Source of the DNA: Acidobacteriaceae bacterium
GTDB lineage: Bacteria > Acidobacteriota > Terriglobia > Terriglobales > Acidobacteriaceae
Direction of reading: 5' to 3'
Length of the DNA stretch: 53,466 nucleotides
NCBI GenBank assembly: GCA_003151335.1
Contig: PLXE01000046.1
Span: forward strand, 1-53,466
Position numbers and translations under genes: made by a program. Under the pieces are notes generated by a model, which worked only from the letters and a program-made list of their open reading frames with translations, had not been told where the DNA came from and ran no database searches. Every line of letters begins with the position of its first letter. Position 1 is the first letter of the stretch. Positions 1 through 8,363 of the stretch are shown one piece after another.

Positions 1-276
1 ACGGAATCTGGACCCGTCGAACTTGTTAGCGACCAGCTTGCGATACCAACCCAGAATGGTATCCGGCATGGCCGTGGCCGCTACTTCCTCCAGCGCCTTA
101 CGCCCTAGGCGGTGAGCGATCTCCGCCAACGTGGCCTTGTCAGCTTCCGAAAGAAGCAGCCGGCCCTTGACCTGGGCTTTCAGGATACGGTTCTCCGCAG
201 CCAGATATTCGTTCCTCACCAGCAGTTCTTGATCGACGGTACCGGTGATGTAGGCCAGCATGCGAACCCAAACCAT
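1..276 (-). mobile_element. Transposase/integrase, N-terminal part, cut by window edge
   Basis: An open frame runs on the minus strand from an ATG at 276 off the left edge of the window, giving 92 residues with no stop. It starts MVWVRMLAYITGT and contains LGRKALEEVA and ILGWYRKLVA. I recognise this as the helix-turn-helix N-terminal region of a rve-type integrase/transposase common in Acidobacteria; the DDE catalytic core would lie outside the window. AGAGGAAC precedes the ATG as a ribosome binding site. It fits the accessory nature of the first 6.7 kb. The family name is from memory, so the exact IS group is uncertain. Confidence 0.7.
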
Positions 277-685
277 TTTGTTCCTCTGGGTTGATCGAGT
301 TAGGGAAAAGCTGAATTGTAGGCCTTATCGAGGCCGCGGAGAAGGCAATCCGAAGAGACTAGTCGAGGCTGCAAGCCTCGCCTTTTCAAACTGATCGAAT
401 TTCTTGACCTTACGCGATTGTCCGGAGGAGATTATTGATCGCGTTTTGATCAAAACACGCTTAGCCAATTCTTCAACTCTTACCGCTTCCGCTTCCTAAG
501 AAAGGCAGTGATGAAGCACCCAATCCCAAAAGAGAAAGTCGAGAAATTTGCACCGGCAGCTATTGCGCGACCCGTGACCAGCAGGCCAACGCCCAGAGCT
601 CGAAGGGCAGGAACGCCAGCCATGTTGGATCGTAGGCAGCCCAATCGGAACCTTGAAGCAGGTCCTTCAGTCGCACTTGAACATT

Positions 686-1984
686 TCAAGACGTAACGAT
701 CATTCCCACTGCTGCCGCCGTCATGACACCGAAGGTAGCCCAGCCTAAATATCTGAGTAGAGGCGGGTTCACGCGCTTTCCCATTACTCTTTGGTTGCTG
801 GTTAGGAGAATGACAAGCAGGATTAGAGGCGGCGCCAGGAGGCCATTGATTACTGCCGACCAAAACAGCATTTTAACCGCATTGAAACCCAGGTAATTCA
901 GCACGAGGCCCAATGCCATGGCAACCGCCATTACTGCGTAAAATTTCCGTGCGCTTCTTGGCTTGTCGGCCATTGAGCCACGCCACACTGCTCCTTCCGC
1001 CACCGCGAAAGCACATGATCCCACGAGGACCGGCACGCCCAACATTCCAGTGCCGATCAAACCCAGGGTGAAGAGTAGGTAGGCGCCATTGCCGGCAAGT
1101 GGACGCAACGCTTCGGCGGCCTGGCGGGCAGTTGTGATGTCCGTTTGCCCGTGCGCATGTAACGTGGCAGCCGTGGTCAGAATGATGAAATACATGATGA
1201 GATTCGAGAAAAACATCCCTACCATTGTGTCGGCGCGCGCGCTTCTTAGGTCCGCTGCTGTCGCATTCTTGCGATCGGCGAGCCCTCGGCCCTTGGTCCG
1301 CCCTTCTTCGACCTCCTCGGCTGCCTGCCAAAAGAAAAGATAGGGAGAAATCGTGGTCCCCAGAATTGCCACCAGCACCGCCAGAAACCCGCGTGACCAC
1401 TCCAGATGAGGCACGAACGTCATCGCCAGCGCGTGCCTCCAATCGACGTGAGCGTAAAACGATGCGAACACATAAGCGAACAAGACCAGCGTCATCCACT
1501 TGAAAATCTGCGCCATCAGCTTGTAAGAAGTCCAAATCAACAGCCCGATAATGAAGCACGCATAGACTGGAATCTAGATGAGTGCTCGAACCCCGGTGAT
1601 CAGCTGCGTTGCCTCGGCCATGCCGCCGAGATCAGCACCGATATTAATGACATTCGCAACGACGAGAATCGAGCAGGCTCCCCAGAGCACCCAGCGTGGA
1701 TAGTAAATTCGCACTGCGGCTGCCAGCCCGCGCCCCGTAACCATGCCCAGCCGCGCGCACATGAGTTGGACCGCAGCCATCAGTGGAAACGTGAGCAGCG
1801 CAATCCACAGCATGGTATATCCGTAGGCTGCTCCAGCAACGGAATAGGTTGAGATTCCCGACGGATCATCGTCGGCCGCCCCGGTGATCAATCCGGGCCC
1901 TAAGATCGCGAAGGATCTCTTCAGAAGCCCAGGCCCCTTGCCCCTTTCGACATTCTGGGTAGACAGATGTTTTTTCGCCGTCAT
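686..1984 (-). pseudogene. Nramp-family divalent metal transporter, split by in-frame amber stop
   Basis: Two minus-strand pieces, 1574-1984 (136 aa, N-terminal) and 686-1540 (284 aa, C-terminal), lie in the same frame. Only a TAG at 1574-1576 separates them; without it the frame gives about 432 residues, a normal Nramp length. The first piece has the TM1 motif DDDPSGIST, corresponding to the DPGN region of SLC11/Nramp proteins. The second has the TM6 region TTISPYLFFWQ, where classical Nramps carry a metal-binding MPH. The inner-membrane carrier would import a divalent metal, but the altered TM6 makes Mn/Fe specificity doubtful. Sequence after the stop (IPVYACFIIG) still reads as transporter, so the stop is recent, a sequencing error, or read through. 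A metallothionein-like gene lies about 370 bases upstream. Confidence 0.8.
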
Positions 1985-2355
1985 ATCCGTCGGAAGCGAT
2001 GCTCGGCATCAAGGGTTCGTGAGACACCGCGGCATTGAATTGTCCAATGGGAGAGTGATACTTGCAAGTTTAATCGCCGCCGCGAGACTTTGCCCGAACG
2101 AAAAACTTCTGAATCGCTTGACGGAGGGAGAGGGAGGAGGAAATCGCTTCCGCTTAGCTGCCCTTCCTAGTCGCCTTCATTACTCGGGCCCGTGGCTTTG
2201 GAAGGGACGCTGACAAAACAGAAGTGGCCATCATCTGCGGTGCGACCACGCGACAAATATCGTAATGTGTCCTTTTCTGTACAGAAGCACTTTATGCCGG
2301 TGACTAGTATTTGAGCGTGGATCTTCTGCTCTGGTCCGAAGTTGGAAGAAGAGAA
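1985..2355. other. Intergenic stretch, no gene recognised
   Basis: About 370 bases lie between the start of the broken transporter and the start of the metallothionein-like gene. Because the two genes diverge, it should hold both promoters, but I cannot point to convincing -35/-10 boxes. Short open frames here have no recognisable motifs. Confidence 0.4.
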
Positions 2356-2511
2356 ATGGTCCCTGCGACAGCCGAGAAGTGTGCCCACTTAGTTTGTTCG
2401 CGCGTGACAACATCGGGCAAGTACTGCTGCACCGAGTGTGAGGCAATGCAAAAAACGCCGGCCGTCGATTGTATGTGCGAGTACACCCGATGCAAAGACA
2501 ACATGCACTAG
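2356..2511 (+). CDS. Small cysteine-rich metallothionein-like protein
   Basis: A 51-residue protein starts at ATG 2356 behind a purine-rich GGAAGAAGAG leader; a TTG start at 2311 would add 15 unlikely residues. It has eight cysteines and the layout KCAHxxC, GKYCCTEC, then TPAVDCMCEYTRCK. This parallels bacterial metallothioneins (PF02069), which read roughly KCAHxxCxC, GKYCSxxC, TPxxDCxCGHxxC and bind Zn, Cd or Cu in the cytoplasm. Two positions are odd: the usual CxC is CSR, and CGH is replaced by CEY, removing a cysteine and the histidine ligand. The metal site may therefore be smaller or altered. The neighbouring transporter remnant and the stress-type BON lipoprotein fit a metal-handling island. 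The family match is from motif pattern only. Confidence 0.6.
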   Translation: MVPATAEKCAHLVCSRVTTSGKYCCTECEAMQKTPAVDCMCEYTRCKDNMH

Positions 2512-2565
2512 CCATCGCTTCATCACCGTTTGAGATTCCATTCCGAATTTATCAAAGGAGATAAT

Positions 2566-3111
2566 ATGAAAAAGCTTAGAGTGTCAGTGGCAATACTGGC
2601 GCTGCTCGCCGTCGGGATTCTGGCCGGATGTTCCGGCACCACGAAGTCACCTGATGTTTCCGACAGTATTCGCAAATCGCTCGATCAAGCAGGCTTCAAA
2701 GATGTTACCGTCAGTCAGGATCGCGACAAGGGCATCGTGACCCTCGGCGGAAAAGTCACCAGCGAGAACGACAAGTCACAAGCCGAATCCCTGGCAAAGT
2801 CTCTGGCGGGCACTCAGGTTGTTGCGGACCAGATTGCCGTGATTCCCGTGGGCATAGAAAAAGAAGCAAAGACCGTGAACTCCGATCTGGACGATGGCAT
2901 CGAGAAGAACCTTGACGCTGCGCTGATCCAGAACAAGATGCATGACAACGTGAAATACGACGTGAAGAGCGGCGTAGTCACGCTGACCGGGGAAGTGAGC
3001 TCGCAGTCCAGGCGCGACCAGGCCGAGAAGGTGGCCGCGAGCGTGCCCAATGTGAAGCAGGTCGTGAACGATCTTCAGGTTAAAAATCAGAAAGCCACTT
3101 CACCACAGTAG
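2566..3111 (+). CDS. BON-domain lipoprotein (two BON domains)
   Basis: The start is ATG 2566, behind AAAGGAGATAAT, rather than the upstream frame start at 2530; this gives 181 residues. A lipoprotein signal peptide ends in LAGC with the lipidated cysteine at residue 22. Two BON domains follow, at roughly 30-95 and 105-172. Each has the hallmark turn before a Val-Thr-Leu strand (GIVTLGGKV and GVVTLTGEV) and a late valine-rich helix/strand. BON domains, as in OsmY, bind phospholipid membranes and appear in periplasmic proteins made under osmotic or envelope stress. The protein would be anchored in the envelope facing the periplasm. The gene stands alone after the metallothionein-like gene. Confidence 0.88.
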   Translation: MKKLRVSVAILALLAVGILAGCSGTTKSPDVSDSIRKSLDQAGFKDVTVSQDRDKGIVTLGGKVTSENDKSQAESLAKSLAGTQVVADQIAVIPVGIEKEAKTVNSDLDDGIEKNLDAALIQNKMHDNVKYDVKSGVVTLTGEVSSQSRRDQAEKVAASVPNVKQVVNDLQVKNQKATSPQ

Positions 3112-3180
3112 GAGTTGCGGCGTTGATCCACATGCCAGAGGAGGGGGACGTCCGCATTCCGGGTTGTTCCCCTGCCCGTG

Positions 3181-3565
3181 TCAGTGGACCTGGGCCTTTT
3201 CTCTGAAGGTAAAGCGTGGGTTGTCGTTATTCTTGCTCCCCCATCCTACGGCTGCAAGAGGCGCAAGTAGCTGTCCAATTTTCTGCAACAGCAGGACCGG
3301 ATTTTCTCCGGTTGTGACGACGCCGTCCGCGCAGGTAAGACTCTCCCCGGTAATGGGGTCCGCTGCAACCGCGATGACGGGAATGTTTTGCTTGCACCGT
3401 TTGATTCTGTGAGCGACGATTTCACCGGCTGTGCCGTGCATTGCATAATCGAGCAGGACAACGGTCTGAGGATGCGATCTCCAGGTTCAGGGATGCCTTG
3501 GAGTTTCAATGCCGGGTGATTGTCCCGCGTCGCTGCACCTCCTGCTGTTCGTCTGTGGAAAACAT
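3181..3565 (-). pseudogene. Decayed response-regulator receiver domain
   Basis: The minus strand from about 3477 to 3181 reads VVLLDYAMHGTAG, then IKRCKQNIPVIAVAA and LLQKIGQLLAP. This is the second half of a CheY-like receiver with its phospho-accepting aspartate in LLDY. Upstream pieces sit in other frames: ALKLQGIPEP just before, and FSTDEQQEVQRRG near 3565, resembling the VDDE...EVQRR start of such a protein. At least two frameshifts are needed to join them, so this is a remnant and not an expressed regulator. The upper boundary is approximate. The reading is based on motif order. Confidence 0.5.
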
Positions 3566-3862
3566 TCCGCTCCAAGCCGAACGCCATTCCGCTAGGCGAC
3601 AAAAACTGTTCGCCTTCCCACCGGAATCGGCGTTCACCTTCGACCGGATTCCCCAACATTGCGTGCCAACCTGTCTAACTTGACGTATAGGAAAAACAAG
3701 AATCCATTTCACCTGGATGCGTGAGAGCGACCGGTGGGCAGTCCGGGGGGCGTTTCAGTGACGTGGGATGGCTGTCGGGGTCAAATGGAAGGCACTCGTG
3801 GTGTGAGGAAAATGGGTTAGCTCAAATCTAAATTTAGCTGTTGAACGGTCTGAGCGCCGGTC
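3566..3862. other. Intergenic stretch between two gene remnants
   Basis: Nearly 300 bases between the receiver remnant and the transposase remnant. No convincing gene, RNA or hairpin is visible, and the composition resembles the surrounding eroded DNA. Confidence 0.4.
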
Positions 3863-4327
3863 TCAGTACATTTCGCTGACGACCGCTATACGGGCCTTGG
3901 TGGAATCGACAGTGGTTGGCAGGCAGTGCTCCCAGGCGCGAGGACCCAGCCGACCAATCCAGCGCATCGGTTGGCCGCGGTGATCGATGAGTGGATCCAC
4001 TTCAAAGTCCCTTCGCAGCGAAAACGCCCAACTCAATCGTCGTGGGCGAGGACGCTGCCGTTGTCCCAACAACAAGAACAGAGCGGCAGAGGTCCGAGCC
4101 TTTGAACCGGGCGCCAGCAGCCCGAAGTAGCGAATCGCATGTTGGTAACGGTTTGGAACCTGTTCTGCCAAAGTGGCCACGAATTCCTCTGGTGTGAATG
4201 AAATGTTGCTGGTGGAGAGCCATCTGACGAGGCGGCTCTTTGGGAGTATGGTGCAGCGGATCGCGGTGCTGTCGCTTCCGGCGGGGTAGCCAGGGCTACG
4301 GGAGCCGGGAAATCGGTCCAGAGCCAA
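3863..4327 (-). pseudogene. IS91-like transposase, C-terminal remnant
   Basis: A 154-codon minus-strand frame contains ISFTPEEFVATLAEQVP, HAIRYFGLLAP and LLGQRQRPRPRRLSW. I recognise this as the C-terminal part of the IS91-type Y2 transposase family frequent in environmental Proteobacteria and Acidobacteria. The catalytic tyrosine and zinc-binding regions are missing. The first residues before about TILPKSRLVRWLS do not look like family sequence, so the 5' side is truncated. It supports the view that this end of the window has hosted mobile DNA. The exact family is from memory. Confidence 0.6.
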
Positions 4328-4545
4328 GAGGGGGACGGAGGGGTGTCTAACAAAACTGGATGGGAAGGCTGCGACCAGCAGTGGGGGGCTCGCATTGGCA
4401 CAGTGTGAACTCTGTCCCGAGCCTGGGCCCGGCCAAAGAAAATACTTATGCGTTCACATAACGTGAAAGCCGAGGTTCAATTAGAGCCCCGGGTCTGCAG
4501 CACAGTCTGCATTCCAGTCCGCAGTCGCTCCTTTGGTACGTTGCG

Positions 4546-5691
4546 GTGCTGGGCGCGGTGTTTTTCTTTTCCTGGTGGTTGGGCGATCACGAACACCCCT
4601 TCATGACCCTGGAAAACCACTTCCTGAACGGCGCCATGTGGTTCTTTTTTACCCTTGCACTGGGCTGCGTCATTGTTACCACCTTGCGCTTGTGGACCGT
4701 TTGGGTCGGCGTGCGCAAGTTGCTGGTCGCGCTGGACTCGCTTCCGTTACGCAACGCATTCAAGGCCATCAAGGGATTTTCCTGGGACCCCATCTGGCGC
4801 TACGGAGCCGGCAACCTCGAGGAGTTCCAGCGCATGTTCAACCGCGAGAAAGAGGCCTTGGATTGCGCGAGGAACACCTTTCCTCTGGACGCTCCAAATC
4901 TCGACAAGGATTGGAAGGACACCTGGGCCTTGGTGCCCGAAGCCAGAGATCCGCGCCTGCAGCCCGCGCCGCAGGAACAAGCCTACGTTCGCGAAGGCTG
5001 GGATGATAGCTGCGGGCAAACGTCGCACCCTCCTCGCCGGCAGTCGCGAATTTTGCTTTGGCTTGGCGCCCCCATAAGAAAGGTTGCGGAATATTTTGAG
5101 CGGTGGTGGGCGCGACGTGAGGCCGAACGCAAGCTGATCGTCCAGTTCGGCAGGTTTCAGGAGGACGTTGCAGACGTGACCAGCAAGGCGCTGGACCTAA
5201 TGGCTCACAGCTGGGCCCTGAAAAAAGAAGAACCTAAGCGCTCTCCCCGCGACCCTGCTCCGGAATCATTGCAAGACCTGGCATTGCGTGCCTGGAAACG
5301 GGCCGTGTGCATGGTTTATGTGAATTTCCTACTGGCCATGCTGGTGAGGATTCGAGCCTTGATTCTGGCCATTGGCGGCATGTTCGTGCTGACCACCCTT
5401 GGCGTCACGCAATATCCGTTCGAGCCCAAGTCCTACACTCAAGTGCTGCTGATCGCGTTGCTCGCGTTCATCGTCATCGTCGTCGGGTTGGTGTTTGCCC
5501 AGGTACATCGCGATATGACGTTGAGTAATCTGACCGACACCACGCCGGGCGAACTCGGGGCCGACTTCTGGCTGCGCATGATCTCCTTCACCGCCTTGCC
5601 GCTATTTACCTTGCTCGCTTCCCAGTTCCCCTCCATCAATCGTTTCTTCTATTCCTGGGTTCAGCCGGCATTGCAGGCACTGAATCGCTAA
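4546..5691 (+). CDS. Multi-pass membrane protein of unknown function, 5' end probably frameshifted
   Basis: The uninterrupted frame from GTG 4546 gives 381 residues. Hydrophobic segments lie near residues 1-12 (start of a cut segment), 28-50, 258-285, 293-318 and 340-360, with a long charged middle (about 55-250). The middle contains KEEPKRSPRDP, and the loop between the last segments has QVHRDMTLSN. No ribosome binding site precedes the GTG, and the first hydrophobic segment is cut by it. An ATG at 4448 opens a second frame (MRSHNVKAEVQLEP) that would join this one if a single base were missing from the C/G run at 4487-4493. The true protein is therefore probably about 414 residues. I do not recognise the family; the topology suggests an inner-membrane protein with a large cytoplasmic domain. 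Confidence 0.65.
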   Translation: MLGAVFFFSWWLGDHEHPFMTLENHFLNGAMWFFFTLALGCVIVTTLRLWTVWVGVRKLLVALDSLPLRNAFKAIKGFSWDPIWRYGAGNLEEFQRMFNREKEALDCARNTFPLDAPNLDKDWKDTWALVPEARDPRLQPAPQEQAYVREGWDDSCGQTSHPPRRQSRILLWLGAPIRKVAEYFERWWARREAERKLIVQFGRFQEDVADVTSKALDLMAHSWALKKEEPKRSPRDPAPESLQDLALRAWKRAVCMVYVNFLLAMLVRIRALILAIGGMFVLTTLGVTQYPFEPKSYTQVLLIALLAFIVIVVGLVFAQVHRDMTLSNLTDTTPGELGADFWLRMISFTALPLFTLLASQFPSINRFFYSWVQPALQALNR

Positions 5692-6013
5692 CATCATTGT
5701 GAAAGAGCCGTGGTTAATCAAGACTAAAATGCCGCCGAGTTTTCGATGCATGAGGCTTTACTTAGACAGCGGCTCTTTGCATGGCGTGGTTTTTTTACCA
5801 CGAGCAGCATGCCGAAAACGAGCGCTAAGGTCTCGACTGCCAGATCCGGGCGCGAATTTTCCTCCCATCCTGACAGCGAGCGAGTCCGGTTAGAAGTTGG
5901 AAGTTGTTAAGCCGCGACTGTGTAGCGGTGATGTTGGCCGGCTCCGAGGAGACTGCCGTTGCCATGCGCGGATTCCATGTGCTTCTCCCTTGAGATTCGT
6001 TTGGGTCGAGTCC
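5692..6013. other. Intergenic stretch, no gene recognised
   Basis: About 320 bases after the membrane protein stop. The frames are short and lack motifs. The stretch leads into two hairpins that end the opposite-strand transcript. Confidence 0.4.
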
Positions 6014-6042
6014 AAAGAAAAACCGCCCCTTGAAAGGGCGGT
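6014..6042 (-). terminator. Rho-independent terminator, minus strand (distal of a pair)
   Basis: ACCGCCC (6022-6028) pairs with GGGCGGT (6036-6042). Read on the minus strand, the stem is followed by TTTTTCTTT. It lies downstream of the minus-strand gene at 6260-6481. Confidence 0.7.
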
Positions 6043-6077
6043 CAATGGATGTAGGTGTTGTCGGGATTCACCAACAA

Positions 6078-6100
6078 TAAGAAAACCGCCTTCCGGCGGT
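6078..6100 (-). terminator. Rho-independent terminator, minus strand (proximal of a pair)
   Basis: ACCGCC (6085-6090) pairs with GGCGGT (6095-6100) around a TTCC loop. On the minus strand the stem is followed by TTTTCTTATT. With the next hairpin it forms a tandem terminator for the small gene at 6260-6481. Confidence 0.65.
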
Positions 6101-6259
6101 TATCTGAGGATGTGTCTGACTGATTTCATTGTGCTTCCGGAACTCAGTCTCTTCTTATCAACGTGGCGAGTTCTACCGCGACAAGTCACGCAGGTCATTT
6201 GAGGAAGCCTTGGCGCTCGTCCACTTTACTATCCTCCTCAGTCTCGCCCGCACTTTCCG

Positions 6260-6481
6260 TCAAATGGCAGTGATTTCAGTGCTTGTCCCGATGCTGAGCC
6301 GCGCGCCCACGGGGAACCTGCGCTGGAAGTCTTCTGGCATATTTTCGGTATTACAACGGTAGATCTGGATGGTGCCTAACACAAGGCCCTGCTCGATTCC
6401 TTCGATTCCGATGGTCTGGACCTCGGCGAACTCCCCGTCGTTGTATTCAACCTCACCTTCTACTCGTTTGCTGGTAACCAT
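6260..6481 (-). CDS. Small conserved-looking protein of unknown function (73 aa)
   Basis: The minus-strand ATG at 6481 has AAGGAG nine bases ahead, a strong ribosome binding site, so I reject the longer frame starting at 6733, whose extra N-terminus is antisense to a tRNA fragment. The 73-residue product is acidic in its first half (VEGEVEYNDGEFAEV) and contains GIEGIEQGLVLGTIQIYR. That pattern suggests a compact beta-rich fold without membrane segments or cysteine pairs. I do not recognise a family. Two consecutive terminators at 6014-6100 close the transcript, which argues that it is expressed as a single-gene unit at the edge of the presumed integrated element. Confidence 0.6.
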   Translation of the reverse strand: MVTSKRVEGEVEYNDGEFAEVQTIGIEGIEQGLVLGTIQIYRCNTENMPEDFQRRFPVGARLSIGTSTEITAI

Positions 6482-6682
6482 TTCTGTCTTCTCCTTTTTC
6501 GTGTCTCGATTCAGTGCGCGGGGCAAAATCCGGTATTGAGATGAAACTCGAACGTTAGACCAAATTACGCATCGCCATCGCCTCCACCTGGGTTGCGTCT
6601 GGGTTGCGGATTCTGCCGTGTTTTGCCGGATTCTTCCGAGACAAGCTGTTGATCTGTTTTGTTTTCCGTCTGCGTTGGGCGT

Positions 6683-6727
6683 CTCATAATCCGTAGGTCG
6701 CAGGTTCGAGTCCTGCCGCCGCCACCA
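6683..6727 (+). tRNA. 3' fragment of a tRNA (anticodon CAT), 5' half missing
   Basis: The 45 bases begin in the anticodon loop (CTCATAA, anticodon CAT at 6685-6687). They continue through the 3' anticodon stem, a perfect T arm (GCAGG, TTCGAGT, CCTGC at 6700-6716), the acceptor strand CGCCGCC, discriminator A and encoded CCA. Upstream bases do not pair with the anticodon stem, and no GGCGGCG acceptor strand or D arm lies upstream. It is therefore not a functional tRNA. The fragment is exactly what tyrosine integrases leave as an attachment scar. Confidence 0.8.
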
Positions 6728-6869
6728 ATCCAACCAACAACCTCAGCCTGGTACCTGGTATCCTGCTTCGCTCTCGTCCCATTCTTCCCGTCAATTGACG
6801 CCAATTTCGGTGTAGCATGTATGCCAACCTGTCAGGTCGTGGGGACCACCGTTTCAGCAGGACCGTGCC

Positions 6870-8363
6870 ATGAATGTACTTCTCCTTTCCATGCCCGACT
6901 CCTTCGAGCACATGCCGCCGGTCGCGGTGCGGATGCCCAATGGAGCACTGTGTTCGCTGGCGGGAAATATCGATGCGCACCACCGAGTGGCAGCGGCCGA
7001 CCTGATCCTGGTGCAGCACACGGTGCGCGAAACGGTGGAGCGGCTGGTACGCGAAATCCAGCCGGACGTGGTTGGCCTGTCCGTCATGACCTTCCAGCGC
7101 AAGACGGCGCTGCGCATCATTCAACTGGTGCGCGCGTTGCGGCCCGGCGTTCACGTCGTCGTGGGCGGCTACGATCCCAGCCTCGCGCCCGAAGCCTATA
7201 TGGAAGCCGGATGCGGCATCGATTACATTGTCCGCGGCGAAGGCGAGATTACCTTCCGCGAGCTGCTGCGCTCGCTCGAAAGCGGCGAGGGCTTTGCTGC
7301 GATTCAGGGGCTGTCGTATCACGCCGCGGATGGCTGGCATCAGAACCCGCCGCGCCCCGTGCATACGCTCGAGGGCGATGAAATCCGTCTGCCCAAGCGC
7401 GACGCCCGTGTCCTCAGCGGCTATACCATGCTGGGGCGCGGGGTGGATGTGGTGGAAACCTCGCGCGGATGCACCTTCGACTGCGGCTTCTGCTCGATCA
7501 TCGAGATGCGCGGGCGCAACTTTCATACTTACTCGTTCGATCGCGTGCTGGCCGACATTCGCGACGCCCGGGAGCACGGCGCGCGCTCCATCTTCATTGT
7601 GGACGACAACATCAGCCTTAACATCCGCCGCTTTGAAGCGCTATGCCGCGCCATCATCGACGCCGGTTTGAACGACATCGATTACACCGTGCAGGCGATG
7701 ACTTCGCCCATTGCCATGCATGGAGAGACGCTGGCGCCGCTGATGCGCCAGGCGGGGTTTCGCTACGTTTTTCTCGGCATCGAGAACATCCTCGAAGACG
7801 ATCTTCACTTCCTGAAAGCGGCGGCCAAGAATGAGTTCCGCGAAGACGGACGCACCACGGGCAATGCAACTCTTCGAGCGATTGAGCATTTGCACCGAAA
7901 CAGAATGTATGTGGTGGGCGGCCTCATCGTCGGTAATCCCGATGACACGCGTGAGTCCATCCGCGCCAATCTGGAGTTTGCCGGCAAGTATGTGGACTGG
8001 CCCTACATCCAGCATCCGACACCCTATCCTGGCACGCCGATGACGAAAGATTTTCGCGCGCGCAACTTGATCGTCATCGACAAAATGGAGGAGTACGACG
8101 GCACCACCGCGGTGGTGGCCACGCAGCATTTGCAACCTGAGGAAATCGAGTACGAGCGATGGCGCGCCGAGCGTTGGATGAAGACCCGGCACATCCCGGC
8201 GGTAATGGCGCATGAACCGTTGTTCGTGTTGCGCAACTGGTGGAAGATGCTGGCGCACACCTTCCGCGGAACTTCCATCCAATCGCTGCTCGGCTTGGAA
8301 AGCGACAAGAGAGTTTTCCAGCGCTATCGAAACCTGCGCAGCGCCGAACGCGTGTACCTGTAG
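6870..8363 (+). CDS. B12-binding-domain radical SAM protein
   Basis: A 497-residue protein starts at ATG 6870 with AGGA upstream. Residues 1-170 form a Rossmann-like cobalamin-binding-type domain (DVVGLSVMTFQ, VVVGGYDPSLAPE, IDYIVRGEGE), but the DxHxxG loop that normally carries the B12-ligating histidine is not evident. The radical SAM domain follows, with CTFDCGFC supplying cysteines 201, 205 and 208 for the 4Fe-4S cluster, and TSRGC just ahead as in the BchE/P-methylase class. The C-terminal 100 residues are a helical extension with HTFRGTSIQSLL. Relatives perform methylations, ring formations or hopanoid modifications; the substrate cannot be read from sequence. It is the first complete gene to the right of the tRNA scar. 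Confidence 0.87.
   Translation: MNVLLLSMPDSFEHMPPVAVRMPNGALCSLAGNIDAHHRVAAADLILVQHTVRETVERLVREIQPDVVGLSVMTFQRKTALRIIQLVRALRPGVHVVVGGYDPSLAPEAYMEAGCGIDYIVRGEGEITFRELLRSLESGEGFAAIQGLSYHAADGWHQNPPRPVHTLEGDEIRLPKRDARVLSGYTMLGRGVDVVETSRGCTFDCGFCSIIEMRGRNFHTYSFDRVLADIRDAREHGARSIFIVDDNISLNIRRFEALCRAIIDAGLNDIDYTVQAMTSPIAMHGETLAPLMRQAGFRYVFLGIENILEDDLHFLKAAAKNEFREDGRTTGNATLRAIEHLHRNRMYVVGGLIVGNPDDTRESIRANLEFAGKYVDWPYIQHPTPYPGTPMTKDFRARNLIVIDKMEEYDGTTAVVATQHLQPEEIEYERWRAERWMKTRHIPAVMAHEPLFVLRNWWKMLAHTFRGTSIQSLLGLESDKRVFQRYRNLRSAERVYL

Noticed and set aside
560-700. Short minus-strand peptide reading KDLLQGSDWAAYDPTW downstream of the transporter
   Set aside because: Looks protein-like but has no supported start or neighbour; too little to call a gene.
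6482-6733. N-terminal extension of the small minus-strand gene (RRQDSNLRPTDYE)
   Set aside because: It is translated from the complement of the tRNA 3' fragment, a well-known annotation artefact.
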